Source of the DNA: Halobaculum saliterrae | GTDB lineage: Archaea; Halobacteriota; Halobacteria; Halobacteriales; Haloferacaceae | NCBI RefSeq assembly: GCF_009831625.1 | Contig: NZ_WUUS01000002.1 | Coordinates: forward strand, 62,001-126,000 | Direction: 5' to 3' | DNA length: 64,000 nucleotides | Shown: in pieces, positions 32,988 through 42,465 of the stretch | How positions within the stretch are numbered: the first letter of the stretch is position 1 | Layout of the letters: every line of letters starts with the position of its first letter | The notes under the pieces: generated by a model | What the model saw: the letters and a program-made list of their open reading frames with translations, nothing else | What the model was told of the DNA's origin: nothing | Database searches by the model: none | Position numbers and translations under genes: made by a program

Positions 32988-33929
32988 TCACCCGAACTTT
33001 CCGCTGATGTACTCCTCGACGCGCTGGGACTCGGGGTTCTCGAAGATCTTGCCGGTGGCGTCGTACTCGACGAGTTCGCCGCCGGTAAGGAAGACGGCAG
33101 TCTGGTCGGAGATCCGGGCCGCCTGCTGCATGTTGTGCGTGACGATGACGACCGTGTACTCCTCGCTCAGTTCGTCGATGAGGTCCTCGATCTTCGCGGT
33201 CGCGATCGGGTCCAGCGCCGACGCCGGCTCGTCCATCAGGATGACCTCCGGGTCGACCGACAGGCACCGAGCGATGCAGAGTCGCTGCTGTTGCCCGCCC
33301 GAGAGCCCGAGCGCGTTGTCGTCGAGACGGTCGTTCACTTCGTCCCACAGCGCGGCGTCGCGCAGGCACCGTTCGACGAGTTCCTCGCGCTCGTCCTCAT
33401 CAGCCCGGCCGAGCAGCCGAGCGAGCAGGCCCGTTTCGAGGTCGCCATGCTTGCGCGGGCCGTACGAGATGTTGTCGCGGATCGACTTCGGGAACGGGTT
33501 CGGCGACTGGAACACCATGCCGACGCGCTTGCGCAACTCGACGAGGTTCACGCCCTCCTGGTAGATCTCCTCGTCGTCGAGCGTCACCGAGCCCTCGATC
33601 CGGGCGGAACTGACCCGGTCGTTCATCCGGTTGAGGCACCGGAGGAACGTCGACTTCCCGCAGCCGGAGGGCCCGATCAGCGCGGTGACGCTCCGCTCGG
33701 GGATGTCGATCGAGACGTCCTTCAATGCGTGGTCGTCGCCGTAGTGGACGTTCAGGTCCTCGACCGATAGCTTCGCCGGGCCGGCGAACTCGTGATCGCG
33801 CCACTCCTCGCGGACGCGTTCGTCGCTCTCGCCGGTCGTCGTTGTCCGTGTCGTCGTCGTTGTCGTCGGCGCCGTTTCAGCCGGTTCGTCGACCTCACTC
33901 GCCTGTCGTGTCTGTGGTGTGTCACTCAT
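32988..33929 (-). CDS. pstB: Phosphate ABC transporter ATP-binding protein
   Basis: 313 residues from ATG 33929. Walker [11 protein letters not shown]-loop [10 protein letters not shown], signature LSGGQQQRL, Walker [14 protein letters not shown] and switch His in VTHNMQQA are all present, and [14 protein letters not shown] is PstB-specific. The N-terminal ~50 residues are a Thr-rich acidic extension typical of haloarchaeal PstB. The start is 2 bp after the pstA stop, so the two are co-translated. Confidence 0.96.
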   Translation of the reverse strand: MSDTPQTRQASEVDEPAETAPTTTTTTRTTTTGESDERVREEWRDHEFAGPAKLSVEDLNVHYGDDHALKDVSIDIPERSVTALIGPSGCGKSTFLRCLNRMNDRVSSARIEGSVTLDDEEIYQEGVNLVELRKRVGMVFQSPNPFPKSIRDNISYGPRKHGDLETGLLARLLGRADEDEREELVERCLRDAALWDEVNDRLDDNALGLSGGQQQRLCIARCLSVDPEVILMDEPASALDPIATAKIEDLIDELSEEYTVVIVTHNMQQAARISDQTAVFLTGGELVEYDATGKIFENPESQRVEEYISGKFG

Positions 33930-33931
33930 GG

Positions 33932-35560
33932 TCACTCGTACCGCAGCTTCCGCCGGAAGTAGTATCGCGCGGCGATGCCGATGGCGTAGAACGACAGGAC
34001 GACCATCAAGAGGACGAGCGCGGTCGCCCACCGGAACTCGTCTGGGTTCGCGACGTTCTCGCCGAGGCCGACGCCCGCCGTGATGAGCGCGAACAGTTGG
34101 TACGGGAGCGCGGAGGTCGCCTGGAGCAGCTCGGGGTTCGCGACGAACGGTGGCGACGCCGTGAACTCGAAGCCGCCGATCACGTCGACGGTCTGACTGC
34201 CGGGGATGAACGTCCCACCCGCCATCGTCAGCAGGATCGGGGCCGTCTCGCCGGCGATGCGGCCGACGCCGAGAATGACCCCGGTGACGACGCCGGGCAA
34301 CGCCGCCGGCAGCACGACGCTGCGGACCGTCTGCCACTTGTTCACACCCAGGGCGGCGCTGGCGTCGCGGTACTCGTCGGGCACCGAGAGCATCGCCTCG
34401 CGGCTGGTGATCAACACCAGCGGGAGCAGCATGAACCCGAGCGTGATCATCCCCGACAGCAGCGACTTGCCGTTCCCGAACCGCGGAACGAGGAACGCGA
34501 AGCCGAACAGCCCGAAGACGATGCTCGGCGTCGACCACAGCCCGTTGGTCGCGACCTCGACGGCTTGCGTGAAGCGGCCGCGCTCGGCGTACTCGGTGAG
34601 GAAGACGGCCGCCCCGACCCCGAGTGGCACCGCGAACAGCACCGCGCCCACGACGAGCCAGACGGTCCCGACTATCGCCGGGAGCACGCCCTGGTAGTCG
34701 TTCAACAGCGCGACGCCGTTCATCACGAAGGGGACGGAGAACGGCAACCGAACGCTCAGCTCCAGCCCGAACAGCCCGAGCGTCGTCGACGGCCCGGCGC
34801 CGGGACCGAACTGGGCGCCCGTGAGCAGTCCGGGGACCCCCTTAACGACGGTGAACGCGACGAGGACGAACAGGAACGCGACGATCGAGAGCGCGTTCAG
34901 GTAGACGAGCGTGTACGCGCCCAAGTGTCGACCGCGGGCGCCGAAGCCGCCGTACGCCTTCGCGGCCGCCCAGCCGGCGATCATCGCGCTGAACAGGGTC
35001 GCGACCGGGATGACGAACTCGGCGGTCAGCGACGCGCCCTGCTCCCAGCCGAGATCGAACACCCACTCCGGGCCGAGCGTCCCGGTCAGGAACACCAGTC
35101 CGGTCAGCACGGGCAACGCCCCGATCGGAACCGTCGAGCCGATGTCCTCGCGGGGGATGACCGTCGCAGCGAAGGCGACGGCACCCACGAGGAGTCCGAC
35201 GACGGCGGCTCCGAGACCGCCGACCAGCACGTTCCCGATACCGCTGCCGACGGCGAACCACAGGCCGCCGGCGGCGACTCCGGCGACCAGCCCGGCGGTC
35301 GTGTCCGGGGTCGTCGACACCGCTTCGAGGCGAGAGCCGACGCCGAAGGCCATCACGGCCCCGCCGAGCAGGACCAGCATGGCCCCCAGCAGCGACACGG
35401 TCGGGACGCCCGCGACCGAACCGGTGATCGACACCAGGTCCGCGAGCGCCACGATCGACAGCCCGAACAGCAGCGCCGAGATCGCGACGGCCACGGCGGC
35501 GACCGCGTCGGTTCCGGAGGTGTCCTGCCTGACGAGTTCGGTTCGCGTCGCGCCCGCCAT
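33932..35560 (-). CDS. pstA: Phosphate ABC transporter permease
   Basis: 542 residues, about twice the usual PstA length. The C-terminal ~300 residues are a normal PstA permease with the EAA-type loop ([20 protein letters not shown] then VNKWQTV). The N-terminal ~240 residues add roughly six more hydrophobic helices of unknown role. It overlaps the pstC stop by one base (TGATG) and is followed by pstB. Confidence 0.93.
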   Translation of the reverse strand: MAGATRTELVRQDTSGTDAVAAVAVAISALLFGLSIVALADLVSITGSVAGVPTVSLLGAMLVLLGGAVMAFGVGSRLEAVSTTPDTTAGLVAGVAAGGLWFAVGSGIGNVLVGGLGAAVVGLLVGAVAFAATVIPREDIGSTVPIGALPVLTGLVFLTGTLGPEWVFDLGWEQGASLTAEFVIPVATLFSAMIAGWAAAKAYGGFGARGRHLGAYTLVYLNALSIVAFLFVLVAFTVVKGVPGLLTGAQFGPGAGPSTTLGLFGLELSVRLPFSVPFVMNGVALLNDYQGVLPAIVGTVWLVVGAVLFAVPLGVGAAVFLTEYAERGRFTQAVEVATNGLWSTPSIVFGLFGFAFLVPRFGNGKSLLSGMITLGFMLLPLVLITSREAMLSVPDEYRDASAALGVNKWQTVRSVVLPAALPGVVTGVILGVGRIAGETAPILLTMAGGTFIPGSQTVDVIGGFEFTASPPFVANPELLQATSALPYQLFALITAGVGLGENVANPDEFRWATALVLLMVVLSFYAIGIAARYYFRRKLRYE

Positions 35561-36693
35561 CAGATCTCACCCCCGAACTTCTCCCTCATCCGCCACTCGA
35601 TGTACTGCGAGCCGATCGAGATGATGAGGACGGTGACGAAGAGGATGACGCCGGCGACGAACAGCGCGTCCATCTGGAGGCCGTCGGCGTCGCCGTAGTT
35701 GCGCGCGATGATCGACGTGAGGGTCTCCTGCCCGTAGAAGACGTTGTACAGCGGGTCCGTGAGACGGGGTACCCCGCGCAACATCACCGTCGCCGCCATC
35801 GTCTCGCCGATGGCCCGGCCGACGCCGAGCAGCACGGCCGCGGAGACCCCCGAGAACGCCGCCGGAAGGGTGATCGAGGTCATCGTCTGCCAGTCGGTCG
35901 TGCCGATCGCGAGCGACCCGCTCTTCATCGACTCGGGGACGCTCGAGAGGGCGTCCTCGGCGACCGAAACGACCGTCGGCAGCGCCATCAGCCCGACGAC
36001 GATGCCGACGAAGAGGTACGTCCCCTGCCCGTTGATGTCGAACTGGGTCGACGCCCAGGGGCTCAAGATGGTGAACCCGATGAACCCGTAGACGATGGAG
36101 GGGATCCCGGCGAGGATCTCCACGCCGGGCTTGACCACCTCCCGTACCATCGGGGGCGCGATCTCCGAGAGGAACAGCGCCGCGGCGACCCCCAGTGGCG
36201 CGGCCACCGCCGTGGCGATGACCGTCACCATCACCGTCCCGTGGATCATCGGCACCATCGAATACCGGACCGGCTCCGACACCGCGTCCCACCGCGGCTC
36301 GATGAACATCCGGAGCCCGGGGACGCTCACGCCGAACACGGTGGCGCTCTCGTAGGCGATCACCGGGATCGACTCCATGAAGATGAAGACGATGATGAGC
36401 GCGAGGACGAGGATCGTCGAGACGGTCATCATCAGCGTCACGACGCGCGCGGTGACGTCCTGATGTCTGATCCAGCCGTAGCCGATCGCCGCGATGGCGA
36501 CCATGAACGGGAGGACGGTCAGCGACGAGACCAGCAGGAACCCGACGAACGTGGCGCCCATCGACCCGACCGCGACGACGACGGCCGCGAGCGCCGCCGG
36601 TTCGGTCTCGTCGACGAAGTCTCTCCCCTGGCGAACCCGCCGCTGGAGGCCCCCCCGAACGCCCGATGCTACCCGTTCCGTGTCTGCTGTCAT
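35560..36693 (-). CDS. pstC: Phosphate ABC transporter permease
   Basis: 377 residues. About six to eight transmembrane segments, with the inner-membrane permease loop VSVAEDALSSVPESMKSGSL then AIGTTDWQTM (EAA motif) and IVYGFIGFTILSPWA. Partner of PstA in the phosphate channel. Separated from pstS by 64 bp containing an A+T-rich TTATTTAATT stretch that is too near the start to be its promoter. Confidence 0.94.
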   Translation of the reverse strand: MTADTERVASGVRGGLQRRVRQGRDFVDETEPAALAAVVVAVGSMGATFVGFLLVSSLTVLPFMVAIAAIGYGWIRHQDVTARVVTLMMTVSTILVLALIIVFIFMESIPVIAYESATVFGVSVPGLRMFIEPRWDAVSEPVRYSMVPMIHGTVMVTVIATAVAAPLGVAAALFLSEIAPPMVREVVKPGVEILAGIPSIVYGFIGFTILSPWASTQFDINGQGTYLFVGIVVGLMALPTVVSVAEDALSSVPESMKSGSLAIGTTDWQTMTSITLPAAFSGVSAAVLLGVGRAIGETMAATVMLRGVPRLTDPLYNVFYGQETLTSIIARNYGDADGLQMDALFVAGVILFVTVLIISIGSQYIEWRMREKFGGEI

Positions 36694-36757
36694 TTCAATT
36701 AAATAATGTCGTTCGCTTCCGCGCTGTTGCGGGAGTGCGGAGCCGACCGCCGCCGAC

Positions 36758-37978
36758 TCAGTAGTCGATCCAGTCGCTCAGCTTCTCGCGCTCGGACTCG
36801 ATGTCGGCGGTCGGCAGCGGGATGTAGTTCACGTCCTCCACGAACAGCTTCTGTCCGAAGTCGGTCAGGAACATGTTGAGGAACGCGGCCTCGCGGCGGT
36901 CGGTGCCGCTGGGGGTGTCCTCGGTGATCTTCGTGTACATGTGGAGGTCGCGGTTCAGGGGGTACTCGCTGTCGAAGATCGTGTTCTCCGCGTCCGGGTC
37001 CGGCTCGTACAGCGTGCCGTTGAAGTCGATCCCGATGGGCGTGACCTCCTCGCTGGTGAACGCGAGCGCCATGTACGCGATGGCCCCGTCGTTCTGCGAG
37101 ACGAGCTGGGCGACCTGCTGGTTCTGGCCCTGCCGAGTGTCGACCTCCATCGGCGCGTCGGCGTCGCCGAGCATGTTGAGCCGGAATGCCGTGTCGGTAC
37201 CGGAGCCCTCAGCGCGGCCGATGACGTAGATTTCCTGGTCGTAGTCGACGCCGTCGAGGTCGCTCCAGTTGTCGACCTCGCCCTGGAAGATCTGCCGGAT
37301 CTGCTCGCCGGTGAGCTGGGTGACGCCGGCGTCGGACACGTCCGAACTGACGACGACGGGCTGGCCGTCGCGGCCGACGACGTGGTCGACGACCTCCTCG
37401 TCCCTACGCTCCTCGCTCCAGTCCAGTTCGGCCGTGATGGGGCCAGAAGAGTTGCCGATGTCGACGAGGCCGTCGACGACCGCCTCACAGCCGGTCCCCG
37501 AGTGCGAGAGTCCGACTGTCGTCGGGAACGGCGGATCCGACCGCTGTTCGGTTGGCTCGAAGCCGGCCAGGCTCGCGAAGTAGTCCGCGATCATCATGTC
37601 CGGCTGGCCCAGCTCCTCCCAGCCCGGGACGGTGCTCTCGGAGTTGGACCCCCAGTACTCGCCGTCGCTCGGGGGTGCGTTGGAGTTCCAGTAGGAGCTT
37701 CCCTTGTTCGAGATGGGGTACACCGTCGAGGACCCTTCAGCGTTGAGCAGGGATGTGTTCATTCCGTCGCCATCGGCCGATCCGCTGTCGTCGTTGGATC
37801 CACCGTCGCTGCCGCCAGAGCCACCCGAGCCGCCGGAGGCGTCGTTGCTCGCGTCGTCGCTCGACGCGGAACAGCCCGCAAGCCCCGTCGCGCCGGCCGC
37901 CCCCGTGGCGACGAGGAACTTTCTCCGCGAGACGTGCCCGGCCTGCGCCGTATCCTGTGACATCACCTGGACGGACAT
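36758..37978 (-). CDS. pstS: Phosphate ABC transporter substrate-binding lipoprotein
   Basis: 406 residues from ATG 37978 (ATG 37963 is an alternative). The Tat signal VSRRKFLVATGAAGATGLAG is followed by the lipobox LAGC and a Gly/Ser/Asp linker. The phosphate-binding fold shows EGSSTVYPIS, GTGCEAVVDGLVDIGNSSGP and GRAEGSGTDTAFR, the last being the usual PstS anion loop. A TATA box (37998-38006) fixes a leaderless start at 37978. Head of the pst operon, transcribed away from the coiled-coil gene at 38188. Confidence 0.95.
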   Translation of the reverse strand: MSVQVMSQDTAQAGHVSRRKFLVATGAAGATGLAGCSASSDDASNDASGGSGGSGGSDGGSNDDSGSADGDGMNTSLLNAEGSSTVYPISNKGSSYWNSNAPPSDGEYWGSNSESTVPGWEELGQPDMMIADYFASLAGFEPTEQRSDPPFPTTVGLSHSGTGCEAVVDGLVDIGNSSGPITAELDWSEERRDEEVVDHVVGRDGQPVVVSSDVSDAGVTQLTGEQIRQIFQGEVDNWSDLDGVDYDQEIYVIGRAEGSGTDTAFRLNMLGDADAPMEVDTRQGQNQQVAQLVSQNDGAIAYMALAFTSEEVTPIGIDFNGTLYEPDPDAENTIFDSEYPLNRDLHMYTKITEDTPSGTDRREAAFLNMFLTDFGQKLFVEDVNYIPLPTADIESEREKLSDWIDY

Positions 37979-37997
37979 CGAATTGACAAAAAGGGGT

Positions 37998-38006
37998 TTA
38001 TAATAG
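37998..38006 (-). promoter_or_regulatory. TATA box of the pst operon
   Basis: TATTATAAA on the minus strand, about 24 nt before ATG 37978. The 209-bp divergent region to 38187 probably also holds phosphate-responsive sites, none identified with confidence. Confidence 0.65.
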
Positions 38007-38187
38007 GGGTACCGGGACCGGGATACTCCCACCGAGCGTACCATCGTAGTCAGAATTCCCGGTACCGCTCGTGCCAGTTCCGGTGTGATATATAGGACAT
38101 CCGTCCGGTAGCGACGCGTACGTATCCGAATATATACACGTCAACTACCGAAACTATTTGTCGAGCGCACGGCGAGTACCGACCACG

Positions 38188-39183
38188 ATGGAACGCGCCG
38201 AGGGAGTCGACGGCGACCGAGACGGAGGCCAGTCCGTCGAGGCGATCGCCGAAGAGGTCGTTGCCGCCGACGGGATCGACGCCGATGAGACCGAGGCGGT
38301 CGCGGCGACCCTGCGCGGGATCGCGTCGGAGGGAGTCGTCACCGGAGCGAGCGTGACCGCCGCGATGGCGCAGCTCTCGAAGGTCGTCTCGACGCCCGCG
38401 ACACGGATCGAGTTCTCCGGACTGGAACTCGAATCGGCGAGAACTGACGCGAGCGGGGTCGCCGACGTGCCGAGCGTTGCGGCCCGCCTCGACGGATACA
38501 CCGCCGACGTCGAACGGGTTAAGTCGGCGGTCGAGACCCTCGACGACGACCTGCGCGCCCTCGTCGATCGGACGGAGGCCGTCGACGTCGCGGTGCCCCC
38601 GACAGCAGACGAGGCGGTCATTCTCTACGAGATCGCCGCCGAATACGGACGGATCCACACGGAAGCGACCCGCCTCCAGAACGAGGCTGACCAACTCACG
38701 GAGGAAATCGAGTCGTTCGGTCGGTGGCTCACGCGGCCGTCGGTTCGACACGACGAACTCCGGGCCGACACCGAGGAGTTGGCCGCCGCCGTCGCGGCAC
38801 TGGAGGACGACGTTTCGAATCTCGCCGGGACTGGAGCCGACGACGCCGAACAGTGGTCCGACTGCGCGATTCGCCGCCGCGTGTTGGCGCTTCAGTCGGC
38901 CGACATCCGTGCCGCCGCCACTGACATCGCCACGGTCGACGACCGCAGGGACGCCGATCCTGACGACCCAGTGGACCGTGAGGTGCGCGAGCGGACCGAC
39001 GAACTGGACGAGCGACTCGCCGCCGCGGCCGACCGCCTCGACACGCTCTCCCGGCCGGAATGGCGTGATCGGTTCGATCAAAACGTGGCGGTGTTCGACG
39101 AGGAACTGTCCACTTTCGAACCGCCTGTCGAATGGAGCGCCGTACTAACAGCTCTGAAAGAGATCCGCGACACTGTCAAGTGA
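38188..39183 (+). CDS. Haloarchaeal coiled-coil protein
   Basis: 331 residues from ATG 38188. Almost wholly helical and acidic, with long heptad-like stretches (for example ETLDDDLRALVDRTEAVDVA and EADQLTEEIESFGRWLTRPS). It has no transmembrane helix and no enzymatic motif. Homologues have been called halo-transducer-like, but no methyl-accepting core is visible. Divergent from pstS, so a role tied to phosphate response is possible but unproven. Confidence 0.7.
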   Translation: MERAEGVDGDRDGGQSVEAIAEEVVAADGIDADETEAVAATLRGIASEGVVTGASVTAAMAQLSKVVSTPATRIEFSGLELESARTDASGVADVPSVAARLDGYTADVERVKSAVETLDDDLRALVDRTEAVDVAVPPTADEAVILYEIAAEYGRIHTEATRLQNEADQLTEEIESFGRWLTRPSVRHDELRADTEELAAAVAALEDDVSNLAGTGADDAEQWSDCAIRRRVLALQSADIRAAATDIATVDDRRDADPDDPVDREVRERTDELDERLAAAADRLDTLSRPEWRDRFDQNVAVFDEELSTFEPPVEWSAVLTALKEIRDTVK

Positions 39184-39308
39184 ATACTCCTTTCGAGTGG
39201 TGGTGGCGTGCACGTTCATAGCTCAGCCGCAGAATGGGAGGCATTCACTACTGAGCGATTTGTAGGTGAACTGTTTCTATCAATCGAGAGGCGTGTGAGC
39301 CACGTGCC

Positions 39309-39380
39309 CTGCATCTACCAGTACGTCTTTCATCGATTCAGCGATACACGGCTGAAGTAGCCGATAGGAAGGTACTGCAA
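39309..39380 (+). repeat. Dispersed ~75-bp repeat, copy C
   Basis: CTGCATCTACCAGTACGTCT ... GATTCAGCGATACACGGCTG ... GCCGATAGGAAGGTACTGCA. The minus-strand frame gives YRLLQPCIAESMKDVLVDA. The right end runs into the palindrome TGCAATTGCA. Confidence 0.85.
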
Positions 39381-39476
39381 TTGCATCGCTGTAGATTCTG
39401 CAAGATCTCGTTGCTATTCACACGGTTCTACTGAATACAATGCGTGTATCTCGTACGGAATCATCTCCTGAATTAA

Positions 39477-39519
39477 CATCTTAAATAATGATACTGATTA
39501 ATGCATCTTATATAATGAT
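39477..39519. repeat. Pair of 16-bp direct repeats
   Basis: CATCTTAAATAATGAT (39477-39492) and CATCTTATATAATGAT (39504-39519) differ at one base and are offset by 27 bp. The TATATAA-like cores suggest protein-binding or promoter sites. Confidence 0.5.
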
Positions 39520-39607
39520 TAATATTCTCAGCCGATTTCCATTAATGGATCTGAAATTATGGTTTCGATAGTTCTTGGTCGTCACTGGCGTCGTCAGCAT
39601 CCTGCTC

Positions 39608-39880
39608 TTAAGAGGAATTTACGTCGAACGTCGCAGCACACTCACCACATTCCCACCACCGTTTGACGACTTCCCACCGGGTAGCGGTTTTCGTGATTCC
39701 TTTTGTTTCACGTTCTTTACGAATGTGAGCCGCAAGTTTCCAATTCGAACACCTAGGACACTCAATGTATGGCTTGTGTTTGATCTCTTTCATAATTGTG
39801 TTATTGTGCCCGTCCGACCTTTTGGCGGTCCTAGAGGTTCGCTGCTCCCTGAGGATCTCAGCGAACTTATCAGAATCCAT
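39608..39880 (-). CDS. Small zinc-ribbon protein
   Basis: 90 residues. IECPRCSNWKLAAHIRKERE, then a basic segment, then WWECGECAATFDV: two CxxC knuckles 40 residues apart, a zinc ribbon. Basic and Lys-rich, unlike the acidic core proteome, and with lower G+C, so probably acquired. Possibly nucleic-acid binding. Function unknown. Confidence 0.6.
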   Translation of the reverse strand: MDSDKFAEILREQRTSRTAKRSDGHNNTIMKEIKHKPYIECPRCSNWKLAAHIRKERETKGITKTATRWEVVKRWWECGECAATFDVNSS

Positions 39881-40062
39881 ACAACGCGGAAAGTTCCAAC
39901 ACTATATAATCGTACCGCTGACCGACGTCGAATAAAAAATAGCCAAGCGTAAGATTGCTAAAAATTTCCCCAATTCTGCTAGCTGCTATTGCGGTAAGTG
40001 AGTCATCTGTCTCTTGCATGGACAACAGAGCCGCTTGTCGAACTAGTGGAACGCCTGGTGGC

Positions 40063-41295
40063 TCACAGACCCAGCCCGGTACTGTATTCCAACGTTCCGA
40101 ATCCGGTACCCATCGACTCGGCGTCGATCGACGTGCTTCCGATGCGTCCGGCGAGTCCGGCCATCCGGAACATGTACTCGTTGTAACTCCAGTGGGACGT
40201 GAACCGGCCCCCAAGTCTCGGTCGGTCGAGCCAGTTTCGCGCATGGCCATAGGTCCGGGCGACGAACCGCACGTGATCGCCGTCCTCGTTCTCGACGCGA
40301 ACGTCGAAATCAGGGTGCTCGCCGGTTCCCAGTAGCGGCTCGACACTGAGCGTATCGAACTCGACGTGCCCGTCCTTCGAGCCCCAGTTCCAGAACCCGG
40401 ACTGTCGAAGGGGTATCGTCAACCGTTCCAGTCTGTTCGAGGAGAGGAATCCGTACCCCCGCCGGAACAGTTGCGGCCCGATGAACGGGATCAACACCGA
40501 AAACGAGGTTCCGTCCGGGAAGATCGCCCAGATCCACTTCCAGGGCATCAGCGGTACGTCGAAACACACGCGCTGGAAGTAACACGATCCGGACAGCGTC
40601 TCGGGCCCGTCGGGCAGGTCGAACTCCCCTTCGAACTCCATCCGGCGCCACGCAACGACCTCGGCGCCACCCAGTGGTGTGTCGATATCCAGAGAGAGCT
40701 GTGGCGAGGTCATCTTCGAGTCCAGGGCTCCCCACGCCTCGAACTCCGCCTCGGCGTCGTCGCCGATGACGTGGGCTCGCAGCCCGAGAGGGCGGTCCGA
40801 GAGCGCCGCCATCTCACTCCCGCGTCTGCTCCCGTCCTCGCGGTCCGCCCAGGCCTCGAGACGCTGGTCCTCGCGAGAGAGTACCGCCTCGGCCGGCTGC
40901 CTGACGACATGGTCGTGGACCACGTCGTCATCTCCGCTCCAGCCGACCGTTGTCGCGTTGAACCTGTCCACGCCGTCGACGACGGAACGATCGGAGTCCA
41001 TCCCCCGTGGCGGGAGGTCGTTCACACGGCACTCGTTACCGACACAGGCGGCTATCGAAAACATGAGCTGTCTCGGGCCGTAGCCTTCCTCGCCATCCGG
41101 GAACAGGAGAAAGAACCACCAAGACGAGGAAGTCGCGTTCTGACGCTCGGGGTTTTGCCACCATATCTTCTCGAAAACACGCCGGTGCTCAGCGAGGCTC
41201 CTGTCTGCGAACGCGTCAGTCACTGGTCTACCCACCGCGAGGCTGCTCAAATAAACCCTGCATCGCTTGCGGGACCCTCGTCGATCTCCAACCAC
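40063..41295 (-). CDS. Uncharacterised Trp-rich beta protein (possibly lipocalin/CrtC-like)
   Basis: 410 residues. Tryptophan- and Phe-rich beta-strand pattern such as SSSWWFFLLFPDGEEGYGPR and FDVPLMPWKWIWAIFPDG, with two halves that look alike in layout. There is no signal peptide and no clear catalytic motif. The overall look recalls the double-lipocalin AttH/CrtC family (carotenoid hydratases), but I cannot establish this by eye. It follows the KAS III-like gene on the same strand after 135 bp and so may belong to the same lipid or carboxylic-acid theme. Confidence 0.6.
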   Translation of the reverse strand: MVGDRRGSRKRCRVYLSSLAVGRPVTDAFADRSLAEHRRVFEKIWWQNPERQNATSSSWWFFLLFPDGEEGYGPRQLMFSIAACVGNECRVNDLPPRGMDSDRSVVDGVDRFNATTVGWSGDDDVVHDHVVRQPAEAVLSREDQRLEAWADREDGSRRGSEMAALSDRPLGLRAHVIGDDAEAEFEAWGALDSKMTSPQLSLDIDTPLGGAEVVAWRRMEFEGEFDLPDGPETLSGSCYFQRVCFDVPLMPWKWIWAIFPDGTSFSVLIPFIGPQLFRRGYGFLSSNRLERLTIPLRQSGFWNWGSKDGHVEFDTLSVEPLLGTGEHPDFDVRVENEDGDHVRFVARTYGHARNWLDRPRLGGRFTSHWSYNEYMFRMAGLAGRIGSTSIDAESMGTGFGTLEYSTGLGL

Positions 41296-41430
41296 AACGG
41301 TATGTGTCCGTTCGCTGTGCAGCGACTTGTTCTCGCACCTCTGTCCCCGAGGTGGATCCGAACGATCGACTCTCCACCTGTTTCACCGCGGTTCGTGTCC
41401 AGCCGATACCTCTCAACAGAACTCGGCGAG

Positions 41431-42465
41431 TCAGCTATCGGCCCACTCCACCACGGTCGCCGCCCACGTGTAGCCGGTACCGGCCGCGAGGAACAGCACC
41501 ACGTCGCCGTCGTCGACGCGGTCGCGGTCGAGTCCTTCCCGGAGTGCGAGCGCCTGGTCGGCGCTCTGGACGTGGCCGTAGTCGTCGAGGTAGTAGCTCT
41601 CGTCCTCGTCGACGCCGAGTTCTCCACACAGGTACTCGTGGAACGATCGCTTCATGTGCGTGAGCGCGAGGAAGTCCACGTCCTCGCGCTCGTACCCCGA
41701 ATCGGCCAGCGCGTCGTCGGCGACCGCGAGGAACGACGGCGCGGACACGTCCGCGAGTCGTTCCTTCATGTCGTCCGGATCCGGGACGGTGAGTGTGTGC
41801 TCGCCCGCCTCGACGGTCTCGCGGCTCGGCGGCCTCCCCGACCCGCCCGCGGGCATCACCACGTCCCGTGAGAAGCTCCCGTCGGTCGTCGCCGCCGACT
41901 CACGGACGACGGCGCGGGTGCGGTCGGCTGCCGGGTCGGCCTCAAGCACCGTCGCGGCCGCGCCCGAGCCGAAGTTGAACATGAAGCTCGCGTCCCCGTC
42001 GCGGTAGTCGACGAGGTCCTCCTCGCGGCTCGCGGTGACCAACAGCGCGCGGTCGATGTCGCCGACGCGGAGCTGTGCGGCCGTGTGACGGATCGCGATC
42101 GGCGCTCCCGCACACAGTGCATACGACTCGTGGGCGTAGGCGTCGTCCGCCCCGAGGCGCTCGGCCACGTCCGCGGCGGCCGACCAAACGACGTGGTCCT
42201 TGTACTCGCTGCCGTGGAACAGGACGAGGTCGAGGTCGTCGGCGTCGACGTCGGCGTCCGCCAGCGCATCCCGCCCGGCGGCGACGCACATGTCCGAGAC
42301 GTGGTCTGCGTCGGGCTCGCAGACGTGCTTCTCGCGCATGCCCATCTTCTCGACCACGACCTCCTCGGGGATCCCGCTGACCTCGGCGATCTCCTCCCCG
42401 GTGAGCACCTCCTCGGGGACGTACGTGCCGAGGCCGGTGAGGCCGACGGTCCGACCCTCAGCCAT
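41431..42465 (-). CDS. KAS III (FabH)-like thiolase-fold enzyme
   Basis: 344 residues. LTGLGTYVPEEVLTGEEIAE is the N-terminal pattern; catalytic Cys118 is in ESYALCAGAP, and His270 is in LALTHMKRSFHEYL. Where FabH has the Asn of its Cys-His-Asn triad (YGNTS) this protein has YGHVQSAD (His298), so it may not decarboxylate malonyl-ACP as FabH does. Haloarchaea lack a normal fatty-acid synthase, so an acyltransferase or HMG-CoA-synthase-like role is more likely. Overlaps livM by 8 bases as the last gene of the transporter operon. Confidence 0.85.
   Translation of the reverse strand: MAEGRTVGLTGLGTYVPEEVLTGEEIAEVSGIPEEVVVEKMGMREKHVCEPDADHVSDMCVAAGRDALADADVDADDLDLVLFHGSEYKDHVVWSAAADVAERLGADDAYAHESYALCAGAPIAIRHTAAQLRVGDIDRALLVTASREEDLVDYRDGDASFMFNFGSGAAATVLEADPAADRTRAVVRESAATTDGSFSRDVVMPAGGSGRPPSRETVEAGEHTLTVPDPDDMKERLADVSAPSFLAVADDALADSGYEREDVDFLALTHMKRSFHEYLCGELGVDEDESYYLDDYGHVQSADQALALREGLDRDRVDDGDVVLFLAAGTGYTWAATVVEWADS

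Larger units (their letters stand above)
39184..39607. other. 424-bp A+T-rich intergenic region with repeat copy C
   Basis: Contains repeat copy C (39309-39380) and, at 39477-39519, two near-identical 16-bp direct repeats. No gene seen. Confidence 0.55.

Noticed and set aside
33725-35698. 657-codon plus-strand open frame over pstB/pstA
   Set aside because: Antisense of strongly recognisable PstA and PstB; composition is Arg/Glu/Asp noise.
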